Shown piece after piece: positions 8,883 to 16,149 of a stretch of 25,844 nucleotides of DNA. Within the stretch, counting starts at the first letter, position 1. Each line of letters opens with the position of its first letter. Both the position numbers and the translations under genes were made by a program. Where the stretch lies: assembly GCA_034409055.1 (NCBI GenBank), contig DAOUMU010000185.1, positions 1 through 25,844 of the forward strand, written 5' to 3'. The notes beneath the pieces are model-generated. The model was not told where the DNA came from and ran no database searches. It saw only the letters and a list, made by a program, of their open reading frames with translations. The DNA comes from DAOUMU01 sp034409055. GTDB lineage: Bacteria > Chloroflexota > Anaerolineae > 4572-78 > J111.

Positions 8883-10010
8883 TTACCCCACTAAGTTCCA
8901 GCCCATACGGGAAGCGCCTGGCCCGCTCCGGGATAGGAGCTGGAAAGCGCGATAAACGTCGTCCAGGCTGATCAACCCCCGGAAGTGCAGGCCATCGTAA
9001 ACCGCGGCCACCCGGCTGGAGGTCTGGATCAACTTTTCCTGCACCTCATCCAGAGGGGCGTTGAAGGCAACCTTGGGTACGTTCCCAGTATGCTGCATAA
9101 TCTCAGAGATGCGCCGGTACCACTGGCCTCGCTCCATAGCGTGGGCCACGTGACTCCTGGTGGCGACACCCAGGAGTTGGCCGCTGGCAGGGTCCAGCAC
9201 GGCAAAATCAGGCTGACGCAGCCCCATCATCATCGGGGCTACCTCACCCACAGTAGCTTCGGGTGAAAGGGCAATGGTGTTCTGCGCCAGAACCTGTCCG
9301 GCGTGCGCTTTCCGCAAGAGGTTGCGTACAGCCACGGCCTTTGCTTCCTGACCCCCGACGAAAAAGATAAACAGAGCAATCATGGCCAGCCAGAACTGCC
9401 CCCCCAAAATAGCGATCAGGCCCAGCCCAATCGCCAGGTACCGGCCCACCGTGGCTGCAACCTGAGTGGCGCGTTGGTAATCGGTAAAGAAGCCCAGGAT
9501 GGCCCGAAAAACACGCCCCCCGTCCAGGGGAAAGGCCGGGATCATGTTGAAGACGGCCAGGGAGACGTTAGCGCTGAGCAAAAATGCCAACAATCCCAAT
9601 AGCCCCGGCTGAGACAGCAAGCTGAGGGATAAGGGAGTCGATTGAGCCATAGCCAGGATCGAAATCACTGGAAATAACCCAACCGCCAGGATGACGTTCA
9701 CCGCTGGTCCGGCCAGGGCCACCACCAGTTCATGTAGGGGTTTTTCCGGCATGCGCTCCAGACGAGCCACGCCGCCGATGGGCAGGAAAGTAATGTCTTT
9801 AACCTGGATACCGTATCCCATCGCGGCCAGACTGTGTCCCAACTCGTGGAGCAAAACCAGGGTGAAAAGACCCAGCGTCACAATAATCCCATACAGAGGA
9901 CCGGCATTGCCCCCGTAGGCAAATGCGCCCCACGCCAGGATCAGGAGAAAGGTGATGTGCATCTTGATGTCAATACCGAAGACTCGACCCAACTTGATTG
10001 ACCAATTCAT
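8883..10010 (-). CDS. Site-2-protease-like M50 zinc metalloprotease with CBS domains
   Basis: 375 residues from ATG at 10010, chosen because GGAGG lies eight bases upstream; an in-frame start at 10043 has no such site. An integral membrane protein: hydrophobic segments surround the zinc motif HELGH (H55, E56, H59) and the second motif FPLDGGR (Asp163). Two CBS domains follow at about residues 235-365. This is the group-3 intramembrane protease layout (M50 core plus CBS pair), which cleaves membrane-anchored substrates; CBS domains usually sense adenine nucleotides. The substrate is unknown. It is followed without a gap by the aconitase-X large subunit, so both are probably on one transcript, though no functional link is known. 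Confidence 0.94.
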   Translation of the reverse strand: MNWSIKLGRVFGIDIKMHITFLLILAWGAFAYGGNAGPLYGIIVTLGLFTLVLLHELGHSLAAMGYGIQVKDITFLPIGGVARLERMPEKPLHELVVALAGPAVNVILAVGLFPVISILAMAQSTPLSLSLLSQPGLLGLLAFLLSANVSLAVFNMIPAFPLDGGRVFRAILGFFTDYQRATQVAATVGRYLAIGLGLIAILGGQFWLAMIALFIFFVGGQEAKAVAVRNLLRKAHAGQVLAQNTIALSPEATVGEVAPMMMGLRQPDFAVLDPASGQLLGVATRSHVAHAMERGQWYRRISEIMQHTGNVPKVAFNAPLDEVQEKLIQTSSRVAAVYDGLHFRGLISLDDVYRAFQLLSRSGPGASRMGWNLVG

Positions 10011-10286
10011 CTTTTGTTCCTCCACCAGGCTCAGTAGATCCAATTTTCAAGCTCGAAGTGGACCAGCCAGAGCAAATTTGGATGTACTGAGTCTAGCAAT
10101 ACTTACGTTTTATGTCGCAGGTCGCAGGTCGCAGGTCGCAAATTTGACCTACCACTTGCCATGCAACCTGTGACTGACCCGATGTGCAAGTCTAGTTATT
10201 GATAGTATAACCGGCATATATTAGAAATATCATAGAATTAGCTTAAAACCAGATGAGAGGACAAGTTTGCGTTCTTTAATGCCGTT
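10011..10286. other. Spacer between M50 and DUF6599-like genes
   Basis: About 276 bases with no credible gene. It holds four 7-base repeats at 10114-10141 and an AT-rich stretch at 10195-10265. The minus-strand promoter of the M50 gene should be here; TATACT near 10214 (minus strand) is a possible -10 box, but no good -35 was found. Confidence 0.5.
10114..10141. repeat. Four tandem 7-base GTCGCAG repeats
   Basis: GTCGCAG occurs three times exactly, then GTCGCAA. The best preserved of the window's 7-base repeats. Too short and spacer-free to be a CRISPR array. Confidence 0.85.
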
Positions 10287-11183
10287 TTACTTGTTGTTTA
10301 ATGCCTTTGCCATCAATACGCCGGCCGCAGTCTCATCTACCTCCCCAAAGACGGCGGCCAGCAGGTCGTCCTGCGCCTGGACGGTTACCAAGTCGTCAAC
10401 CTGGCTGGTTTGCAAGGCTTTCACGCCGGCAGCAGCCTGGCCGGCCGTCGCGTATTCAACGAGTAGCAAGCGCACCGGCATGCCCTGCAGTTCATAAGAG
10501 GCCACCACCCCATTGGTGTCATGGCTCAAGCCCAGGATGTTTTGTCCGCCGAGCCAGATTTTGTCCTGAATAGAAAGCTCCTCGTGAAAAAAGATAAAGT
10601 CACGTTCTTTTAGGCCGGTTTGAGGCAAACGATTTACCAGAGATGGCCGCTCGCCGCCTTTGGGCAGGGAGTTGGAGACAGATTGGGCAAAGCCCCACAG
10701 GAGAGCATCGTCCACTTCTTGGCGCGCGTTCACATGCACGGTGTAACGGTTCTGCCAAAAGGAGAGCCGCCGTCCTAGCCTGGTATCCCCCTCGTTGCCG
10801 ATGTTCGCGGTTGAACCGGAGCGTCCAAAAGTGAATAGTCCGTACGCATCGGCCGGTGTGGCCAGTTGCCAGATTTCCACGGTGAGCCGGTTCTGGTCCG
10901 CGTTCGTATAGGTCCGCACGGCCACCTGTTCAAAGCCGTAGACAAAAAAGGCGTCGGCCTGACCGTCTACCAGATTGAAGATATTTTCGCGGTTGTAAAT
11001 GCGTGCTTTTTCGGCCGGGGTCCAGTCCGTGATTTCGCCGGGGAAAACCGTTGCCAGGGCCAGCGTAGGCACAGGGGACGGGGTGGCCGTTGAAGCCCCC
11101 GGCAAGGCTGTACAGCCAACCAGTAACAAGGCAACCAACAACCCCATAAATCGCAAAAACCGGCCAGATGAGAGTCTTGACAT
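10287..11183 (-). CDS. Lipoprotein, DUF6599-like
   Basis: 298 residues. The signal peptide ends in LVGC (Cys24), followed by a short Thr/Pro linker, so it is probably lipid-anchored outside the membrane. The body resembles DUF6599 proteins as I remember them: FPGEI..W, then RIYNRENIFNLVDGQADAFFVYGFEQ, then VEIWQLATPADAYGLFTF. A second half (about 195-290) repeats a similar fold pattern with YELQGMPVRLLLVEYATAG. Function unknown in this family. The start is well supported by GGAGGAG four bases upstream. It appears to be a single-gene unit. The family call is from pattern memory and needs a profile search. Confidence 0.85.
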   Translation of the reverse strand: MSRLSSGRFLRFMGLLVALLLVGCTALPGASTATPSPVPTLALATVFPGEITDWTPAEKARIYNRENIFNLVDGQADAFFVYGFEQVAVRTYTNADQNRLTVEIWQLATPADAYGLFTFGRSGSTANIGNEGDTRLGRRLSFWQNRYTVHVNARQEVDDALLWGFAQSVSNSLPKGGERPSLVNRLPQTGLKERDFIFFHEELSIQDKIWLGGQNILGLSHDTNGVVASYELQGMPVRLLLVEYATAGQAAAGVKALQTSQVDDLVTVQAQDDLLAAVFGEVDETAAGVLMAKALNNK

Positions 11184-11239
11184 TCGTCTCCTCCTGCAGG
11201 TAACTCTACCTCAGTATACTTACGATGCTCGCGGCGGAT

Positions 11240-11280
11240 GGGGCAAAGCCGTCTGGTCACGGCCCAGACGGCTTTGCCCC
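11240..11280. repeat. Perfect 17-base inverted repeat, 7-base loop
   Basis: GGGGCAAAGCCGTCTGG (11240-11256) and its exact complement (11264-11280) around TCACGGC. No T-run follows on either strand, so it is not a standard intrinsic terminator. It lies between mtlD and the DUF6599-like gene. A second, looser stem, GCGGGTC (11290-11296) with GACCCGC (11321-11327), is beside it. The rest of the 201-base spacer shows only a possible minus-strand -10 (TATACT near 11212-11217). Confidence 0.85.
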
Positions 11281-11384
11281 GGTAAATACGCGGGTCAGTG
11301 CGAAGCCTCCCTGTGAGACGGACCCGCTACGAGCAGGGCAGAAGAGTTACCAGCCTTTACCCTAAAAACTTTTGAAATGGCCCA

Positions 11385-12548
11385 CTAGCCCTGTTCAAAC
11401 CCCTGCTTGATCAGTCTAGCCAGGGGTGAATTCGGCGCAAGGCCGCACACCTCTTGTAAGACAGCCTCAAGTCCATCCTGACGCAGCCGGTCTTGTAGCT
11501 GGCTGGCCACCGGATCATCGGGATGGTCAAAGCGAAGGGCCGCCACCACCCCCTGGACCAGATAGGCCGGCCGGACATCCTGGGCCAGGGCATTGAGGGC
11601 GGCCCCTACCAGCCGATCCTGGGGGGCTAACTTGCGGATGGGGTCCCGGGCCAGGCGAAAGACAGTATCTCCCAAAGCCCGATTGCCAAAACGGACCAGC
11701 AAATCATCAATGTGGTCGGTCAGTTTACCGCTGGTCAGGCCATACTTTTTCTCCAGAGTCTGTTGTGATTCCACCATAGCCCCCCGCACGGCAATGGCAA
11801 TCTCAGCCTCGCGTAGGGCCTGATAGCCATATTCGTATCCCTGCCGGTAGCCAAGATACCCCAAAACCGCGTGTCCGGCATTGTGGATATACAGTTTACG
11901 CTCGGTGTAAAAAGAGAAGGGGCTATCAGGTATCATGCCCGCAATATCGGGAGGGGGGCCAACAAACCCGGCAGCATCAACCGGCAGTTCCTTGTAGGGC
12001 TCAACGATAATCAGACTGGGCTCCCGGGCCCGCAGTTCGGGGGTGAGGGGAGGAACCATACGGGCAATGACGGTATCCACAAAACCGACTCGTTCAGCCA
12101 GGTAGGAATGGTAAGCCGGAGGCAACTCTGCCTCGACCATCCCCCGAAAGATGCGGGCCGCATCCTTGAGGTTTTCACAAATAATTAGATTTAGAGGCGT
12201 TTCAACCCCCTGATCTGCGCGCCGGGCAATACCGGCGGCTACGTTCGGAGCCACATATTTAAGCGCGCCCGCCCCAGCTGCCGTGGCCCCGATTTCTGCC
12301 TCGGCCACAGCCTGGGCCACGGCCTCCCGGTCATCGGCCAGCAGCCCGCGCACCGGTCCGACCGTTACCTCAACCGTCGATTCATCGGTGACCAGTTGAA
12401 TCGTGTAGCGACCTCGCCGGTTGAAGGCGTCCAGCAGGGGCCGGTCAATATCCACAAACACCACCCGGTAGCCGGACTGGCTAAAAAGATGACCGATAAA
12501 ACCCCGGCCAATATTGCCTGCGCCAAAAATGATGGCTTGTTTCATCAT
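11385..12548 (-). CDS. mtlD: Mannitol-1-phosphate 5-dehydrogenase
   Basis: 387 residues, the usual length for MtlD (about 380). Interconverts mannitol 1-phosphate and fructose 6-phosphate with NAD in the cytoplasm. The N-terminal Rossmann motif is FGAGNIGRGFIG (residues 8-19). The catalytic patch ERKLYIHNAGHA carries K218, N223 and H226, matching the Lys-Asn-His set of the polyol-specific long-chain dehydrogenases. Two adjacent ATG codons (12548 and 12545) are possible; GAGG lies a few bases upstream. It starts 20 bases after the stop of the beta-propeller lipoprotein gene, so the two are probably cotranscribed. No mannitol PTS gene is in the window, so the source of mannitol phosphate is not clear. 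Confidence 0.93.
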   Translation of the reverse strand: MMKQAIIFGAGNIGRGFIGHLFSQSGYRVVFVDIDRPLLDAFNRRGRYTIQLVTDESTVEVTVGPVRGLLADDREAVAQAVAEAEIGATAAGAGALKYVAPNVAAGIARRADQGVETPLNLIICENLKDAARIFRGMVEAELPPAYHSYLAERVGFVDTVIARMVPPLTPELRAREPSLIIVEPYKELPVDAAGFVGPPPDIAGMIPDSPFSFYTERKLYIHNAGHAVLGYLGYRQGYEYGYQALREAEIAIAVRGAMVESQQTLEKKYGLTSGKLTDHIDDLLVRFGNRALGDTVFRLARDPIRKLAPQDRLVGAALNALAQDVRPAYLVQGVVAALRFDHPDDPVASQLQDRLRQDGLEAVLQEVCGLAPNSPLARLIKQGFEQG

Positions 12549-12568
12549 AACATCATCCTCATTCTTTT

Positions 12569-14272
12569 CTACCGCAGCACGGCCAGGGCATAATTGGCAG
12601 ACAATTCAATTGACTGACCGTCGATGGTCACGATGGCCGTGCCGATATTACCGGTTTCATCCATAGCCCCATAGGCCAGGCGATTTTCGTCCAGCCACTC
12701 CCAGAGAGCAGCCACTTTGTTGTCGGTCAAGAGCGTTTGAAGTTGGCCGGTGTAAGGAGGTTCGATCAGGCTGATGTAACCAGGATTGGGTCTGGGCAGT
12801 TCCTCGTTACCGGCCTGGGACAGCGTGGCAGAGACAAAGGCCAGTGTACCGGTAGGCCCAAACACAGCCCGGCCCACGTAATCGGTGGTCGGGGCCGGGA
12901 AAGTATTGATCAAATTGCCGTCGCTGCTCATCACCTGCACCACCCCCTCACCGGGTTGAGTATAGGCCAGGGTCCTGCCATCGGGCGAAACATCGCCGAT
13001 ACAGATCGGGTTTTCCTCCGGTGAGCAAGCATAAAGCAACTGCGGTTGGCCACCAACCGCAGGCAGGCTATACAGGCTATCATAGCGCCCGCTAAAGCTG
13101 AAGATCGATCCCCCCAGTCCATCCGGTTGCAGAGCATAGAAAAGCGTGCTGTTATCCTGGGCAAAACGGATTGGCTCCACATAACGGGCTTCTTTATTTT
13201 CGACCTGCTCCAACAAGGCGACTTGATTGGTCCCATCAATGTCGGCCACCCAGAGATCGTTACGGTAAAGCGGGGGCTCGACTTCAAAGTCAACCATCGT
13301 CCGCGCCCAGGCTATTTTAGTACCATCATAGGACAGGGCAAAGTTGAAGGGACCGAACTGCTCCATCGTCACCGCCGTAAAGGTGAGCGGTGTTTGGGCT
13401 CCAGCGGGACTGACTTGCCAGATGGTAATCGTCTGGGCCTCCGGATCAAAGACAGGATAGTAGATATTACCCGCTGCGCTCATAATCCGGCCAAAGGGCG
13501 GTTGAAGCAACAGAATGTCACACTGAGCCTGGCTGTGGGGGTCGATTAAAATCAGACCACTCGGATTTTCGTAATCGGCCACCAGTACGGCCGGACGTTG
13601 AATATCGGGGCACAGACCATCCGGGCCGATTTCAGGAGGTGCTGGCGTGGGCGGGGGTTCCACCGGCTGAGGCCGCACACGAATGAGCAGGCCATTCACC
13701 CAATCAAAAATGATCTGCTGTTGGGTCTCATCAGCCTCCACAGCCCCTTGCCCCTCAAAGATCAACTCCGAGGTCAGATTGTCCGGCCCACCGGGGTTAT
13801 CTTCAGAAACCAGGCGAAAACTCACCAGATTATCGTGCCAGGTTTGCAATGACTCCAGGTCGGGTGGTTCTAATTGACCGGAAAATTCTTCCTGTCGGCA
13901 AGACTGAAAGAGATATTCACCCACCTCATTGACCGTTAATGTATCGCAAAAGCCGACGATACCGCCAGAAATATTAAAAGTAACCACGTTATCATCGGCG
14001 GATTCATCTGGCCGAGCCTCAATGGGTGTTTCAGCTTCAGATGTTGCTTCTAAGGGCAGTTCAGGCTCAGAGGTTATCGCCACCGGCACTTCAGGCTCAG
14101 AGGTCATCTCTGCTGGCATAGGGGTCGCCTCGGAAGACAGGGCTGGCTCCGGCGGCACCTCCTGGCGAACTGGCGCAGCGTCATCAGAGCGGGGAGAACC
14201 ACCACAGGCGCTCCAGGTCAAACATAAAATGATTGAGAGAATAATCGTGCTGAATTTGGGCAGTTTAGACAT
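12569..14272 (-). CDS. Lipoprotein with N-terminal emfourin-like region and beta-propeller repeats
   Basis: 567 residues. The signal peptide ends in WSAC (Cys23). A linker (24-95) holds three 10-residue repeats starting TSEPE or TSEAE. A compact region at about 96-210 starts VTFNISGGIVGFCDTLTV and ends IIFDWVNGLLIRV, which recalls the emfourin protease-inhibitor fold, a tentative match. After a Pro-rich spacer, about 225-560 shows WD40/TolB-like beta-propeller strands, for example LSYDGTKIAWARTM, DLWVADIDGTNQVALL and DVSPDGRTLAYTQPGEG. These propellers usually mediate binding; no active site is seen. ATG at 14272 is supported by AAGGTG eight bases upstream. It is the promoter-proximal gene of a likely pair with mtlD. 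Confidence 0.85.
   Translation of the reverse strand: MSKLPKFSTIILSIILCLTWSACGGSPRSDDAAPVRQEVPPEPALSSEATPMPAEMTSEPEVPVAITSEPELPLEATSEAETPIEARPDESADDNVVTFNISGGIVGFCDTLTVNEVGEYLFQSCRQEEFSGQLEPPDLESLQTWHDNLVSFRLVSEDNPGGPDNLTSELIFEGQGAVEADETQQQIIFDWVNGLLIRVRPQPVEPPPTPAPPEIGPDGLCPDIQRPAVLVADYENPSGLILIDPHSQAQCDILLLQPPFGRIMSAAGNIYYPVFDPEAQTITIWQVSPAGAQTPLTFTAVTMEQFGPFNFALSYDGTKIAWARTMVDFEVEPPLYRNDLWVADIDGTNQVALLEQVENKEARYVEPIRFAQDNSTLFYALQPDGLGGSIFSFSGRYDSLYSLPAVGGQPQLLYACSPEENPICIGDVSPDGRTLAYTQPGEGVVQVMSSDGNLINTFPAPTTDYVGRAVFGPTGTLAFVSATLSQAGNEELPRPNPGYISLIEPPYTGQLQTLLTDNKVAALWEWLDENRLAYGAMDETGNIGTAIVTIDGQSIELSANYALAVLR
14015..14104 (-). repeat. Three 30-base coding repeats (10 residues each) in lipoprotein linker
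   Basis: Three in-phase units encode TSEPEVPVAI, TSEPELPLEA and TSEAETPIEA (residues 57-86). Two units share an identical 15-base core, 30 bases apart (14060 and 14090 on the plus strand). The copy number may vary between strains, by inference. Confidence 0.8.
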
Positions 14273-14302
14273 GATTGAGTCACCTTCATTGTTATAACAT
14301 CA

Positions 14303-14498
14303 AACCAGAATTTGGCTTGCCAACGGGGTAAAAAGTAACTTCCGCTTGATGTCGCCAGCCAGGTCGTAAAACGTGAAACGTGAAGCGTAATGTCTTATCT
14401 ACGGCTCACTTTTACGTTTTACGCTTTACGTTTTACGTGGTTGGGTGCTTTATGAGGTTGCTTTACCGGAAGTTACTTTTTCATTGTCAATTCTGGTT
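14303..14498. mobile_element. Imperfect ~196-base inverted-repeat element, MITE-like
   Basis: The outer arms pair AACCAGAATT (14303-14312) with AATTCTGGTT (14489-14498), and AAAAAGTAACTTCCG (14330-14344) with its exact complement (14467-14481). Inside, four 7-base units from 14365 to about 14392 (CGTAAAA, CGTGAAA, CGTGAAG, CGTAATG) face four units at 14412-14439 (TTACGTT, TTACGCT, TTACGTT, TTACGTG), which are near complements. The whole element could fold into one long hairpin. No transposase and no clear target duplication, so mobility is only inferred. Confidence 0.6.
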
Positions 14499-14521
14499 CT
14501 ATGTATAAATTTATCGCTTTC

Positions 14522-14570
14522 GTAGAGAGGGCATCCCTATGCCCGGTCCCCGCATGGGAACGGGGCCTAC
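14522..14570. repeat. Multi-hairpin palindromic repeat, copy 1
   Basis: Outer GTAG/CTAC bases enclose a perfect hairpin GGGCAT-CCCT-ATGCCC (14529-14544) and a second one, CCCCG (14548-14552) with CGGGG (14561-14565). Copy 2, at 20675-20731, has the same plan and the shared core GGCATCCC followed by ATGCC. It sits eight bases past the stop of the dihydropyrimidinase gene. Confidence 0.65.
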
Positions 14571-14577
14571 AAAGCTG

Positions 14578-15954
14578 CTAACTTGTGAGAGCAGGCTTTT
14601 CCCGCTTGAGAAAACGTCCGCGTCCCGGGCGCCCTATATACTGGCCATTTTCTACAATGATCTCGCCCCGGCTAATAGTTGTGACCGGCATACCGGTGAC
14701 GGTAATCCCCTGGTATTGGGTGTAGCTGATGTTGGAGTGAAGTTTGTCAGCGCTGTAAGTCACTTTTTTATGGGGGTCAAACAGAACGATATCGGCCTCA
14801 TAGCCGGGAACCAGGTGGCCTTTACGGATCATACCGTGCAGTTCAGCCGGCCGGGTACAGCAAACCTCCACCCAGCGATTCAGGGTGAGGTGGCCGGTCA
14901 GGACACCAAAGGTGTGAACCAGGGCTAACCGGGTCTCCACCCCGGAGACACCGCCGGGGGTCTGGGTGAAGTTTTGCTCCCCGCGCTTTTTGACCTCGGC
15001 TGAGAAGGGACAGTGGTCGGTCGAGACAAGGTCAATACTGCCCCGACTTAGGGCCTGCCACAGCGCCGCTGCCTGAGCCGTGCCCCGAATGGGCGGCTGG
15101 CAAATGAACCAGGTGCCGGGCATATCTTCCCGCTCATAGATATCATCAGGCAAGGTCAAGTATTGGGGACAGGTTTCGCCAAAGGCGGCCCAGCCCCGCT
15201 CTTTAGCCCGGGCCAACTCCTGGGCTGACTCACCGCAGGAGAGATGGAAGATCAAGGTTTGCGCCCCGGCCAGATGAGCGATGGACAGAACCCGGTTCAC
15301 AGCCTCAGCCTCGGTGATGGCCGGCCGGCTATGGGGATGCCATTTGGCCTCCACTTTACCTGCCGCCACAAATCGCCGCCAAACTTCGGTAACAACGGGG
15401 TAATTTTCGGCATGTACCACGGCCAGCCCCCCCACCTCGGCGACGGCGATGAGCGTCCGGTAGAGTTCATCGTCGGCCAGGTACAGGCCGGGATAGGCCG
15501 TATACAGTTTAAACGTAGCACAGCCCGCGGCATAGGTTGCCGGTATCTGGGCTAAAATCGCCGGATCAGGATCGAGTAGAGTCATATGTAAGCCATAATC
15601 AATCACGGCCTGGCCGTCGGCTTCTTCTCGACGCCGGTCCAATGCTTCCAGCAGATCCTGGCCTTTTTTCGGCTCAACAAAATCAATCACACTGGTCACA
15701 CCGCCACAGGCAGCGGCAATGGTACCCTGCCCAAAATCGTCGGCAGTGATAATATCGGCAATGGGCATTTGCAAGTGGATATGCCCATCGACTGCTCCAG
15801 GAATAACATAGAGTCCCCTGGCTTCAATTTCCCGGTCTCCCTGAAGATTCTGACCAATGGCAGCAATCGTTTCGCCAGAAACAGCCACATCACCTACAAA
15901 ATCTTCACGGGCCGTAATAATGCGACCATTTTTAATCACCAGATCGTAACTCAT
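14578..15954 (-). CDS. Dihydropyrimidinase / D-hydantoinase family amidohydrolase
   Basis: 458 residues, the usual length for cyclic amidohydrolases. Hydrolyses six- or five-membered cyclic amides such as dihydropyrimidines or hydantoins, in the cytoplasm. All metal-site residues of the family are visible: H58 and H60 in DGHIHLQMP, the carboxylated Lys149 in FKLYTAYPG, H181 in HAENYP, H237 in FHLSCGE and D313 in STDHCPF. The substrate (dihydrouracil, hydantoin or another ring) cannot be assigned; allantoinase and dihydroorotase are less likely because of the FKLYTAY segment and overall layout. The start is supported by GAGGAG five bases upstream. No other pyrimidine-degradation genes are nearby. 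Divergent from the histidine kinase gene. Confidence 0.92.
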   Translation of the reverse strand: MSYDLVIKNGRIITAREDFVGDVAVSGETIAAIGQNLQGDREIEARGLYVIPGAVDGHIHLQMPIADIITADDFGQGTIAAACGGVTSVIDFVEPKKGQDLLEALDRRREEADGQAVIDYGLHMTLLDPDPAILAQIPATYAAGCATFKLYTAYPGLYLADDELYRTLIAVAEVGGLAVVHAENYPVVTEVWRRFVAAGKVEAKWHPHSRPAITEAEAVNRVLSIAHLAGAQTLIFHLSCGESAQELARAKERGWAAFGETCPQYLTLPDDIYEREDMPGTWFICQPPIRGTAQAAALWQALSRGSIDLVSTDHCPFSAEVKKRGEQNFTQTPGGVSGVETRLALVHTFGVLTGHLTLNRWVEVCCTRPAELHGMIRKGHLVPGYEADIVLFDPHKKVTYSADKLHSNISYTQYQGITVTGMPVTTISRGEIIVENGQYIGRPGRGRFLKREKPALTS

Positions 15955-16093
15955 TGTGTCTCCTCGTTGTTTCAGTGGCTAAATACCCTGAGAAAATATA
16001 TCACCAAATTAAAGATTGAGCCAGTCAATAACAGCCACCTGGTAATAATTCATTGCTACTAATTGACCACAAAGGAGGGGGAACAAAGGGTTA

Positions 16094-16122
16094 TTGCTTA
16101 AATTTATCAGCTTTGCTAGAAT
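16094..16122 (+). promoter_or_regulatory. Probable promoter of hybrid histidine kinase gene
   Basis: TTGCTT (16094-16099), a 17-base spacer, then TAGAAT (16117-16122) with the extended -10 bases TGC just before. It would start transcription near 16128, giving a short leader. The rest of the spacer 15955-16093 shows only a weak TATATT facing the dihydropyrimidinase gene. Confidence 0.5.
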
Positions 16123-16149
16123 CACTATGGTGAAAGGGTGCATTGCCCA

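Noticed and set aside
10114..10141. CRISPR array
   Set aside because: Units of 7 bases with no spacers, and no cas genes; a tandem microrepeat fits better.
11240..11280. Intrinsic terminator
   Set aside because: The stem is strong, but no T-run follows on either strand.
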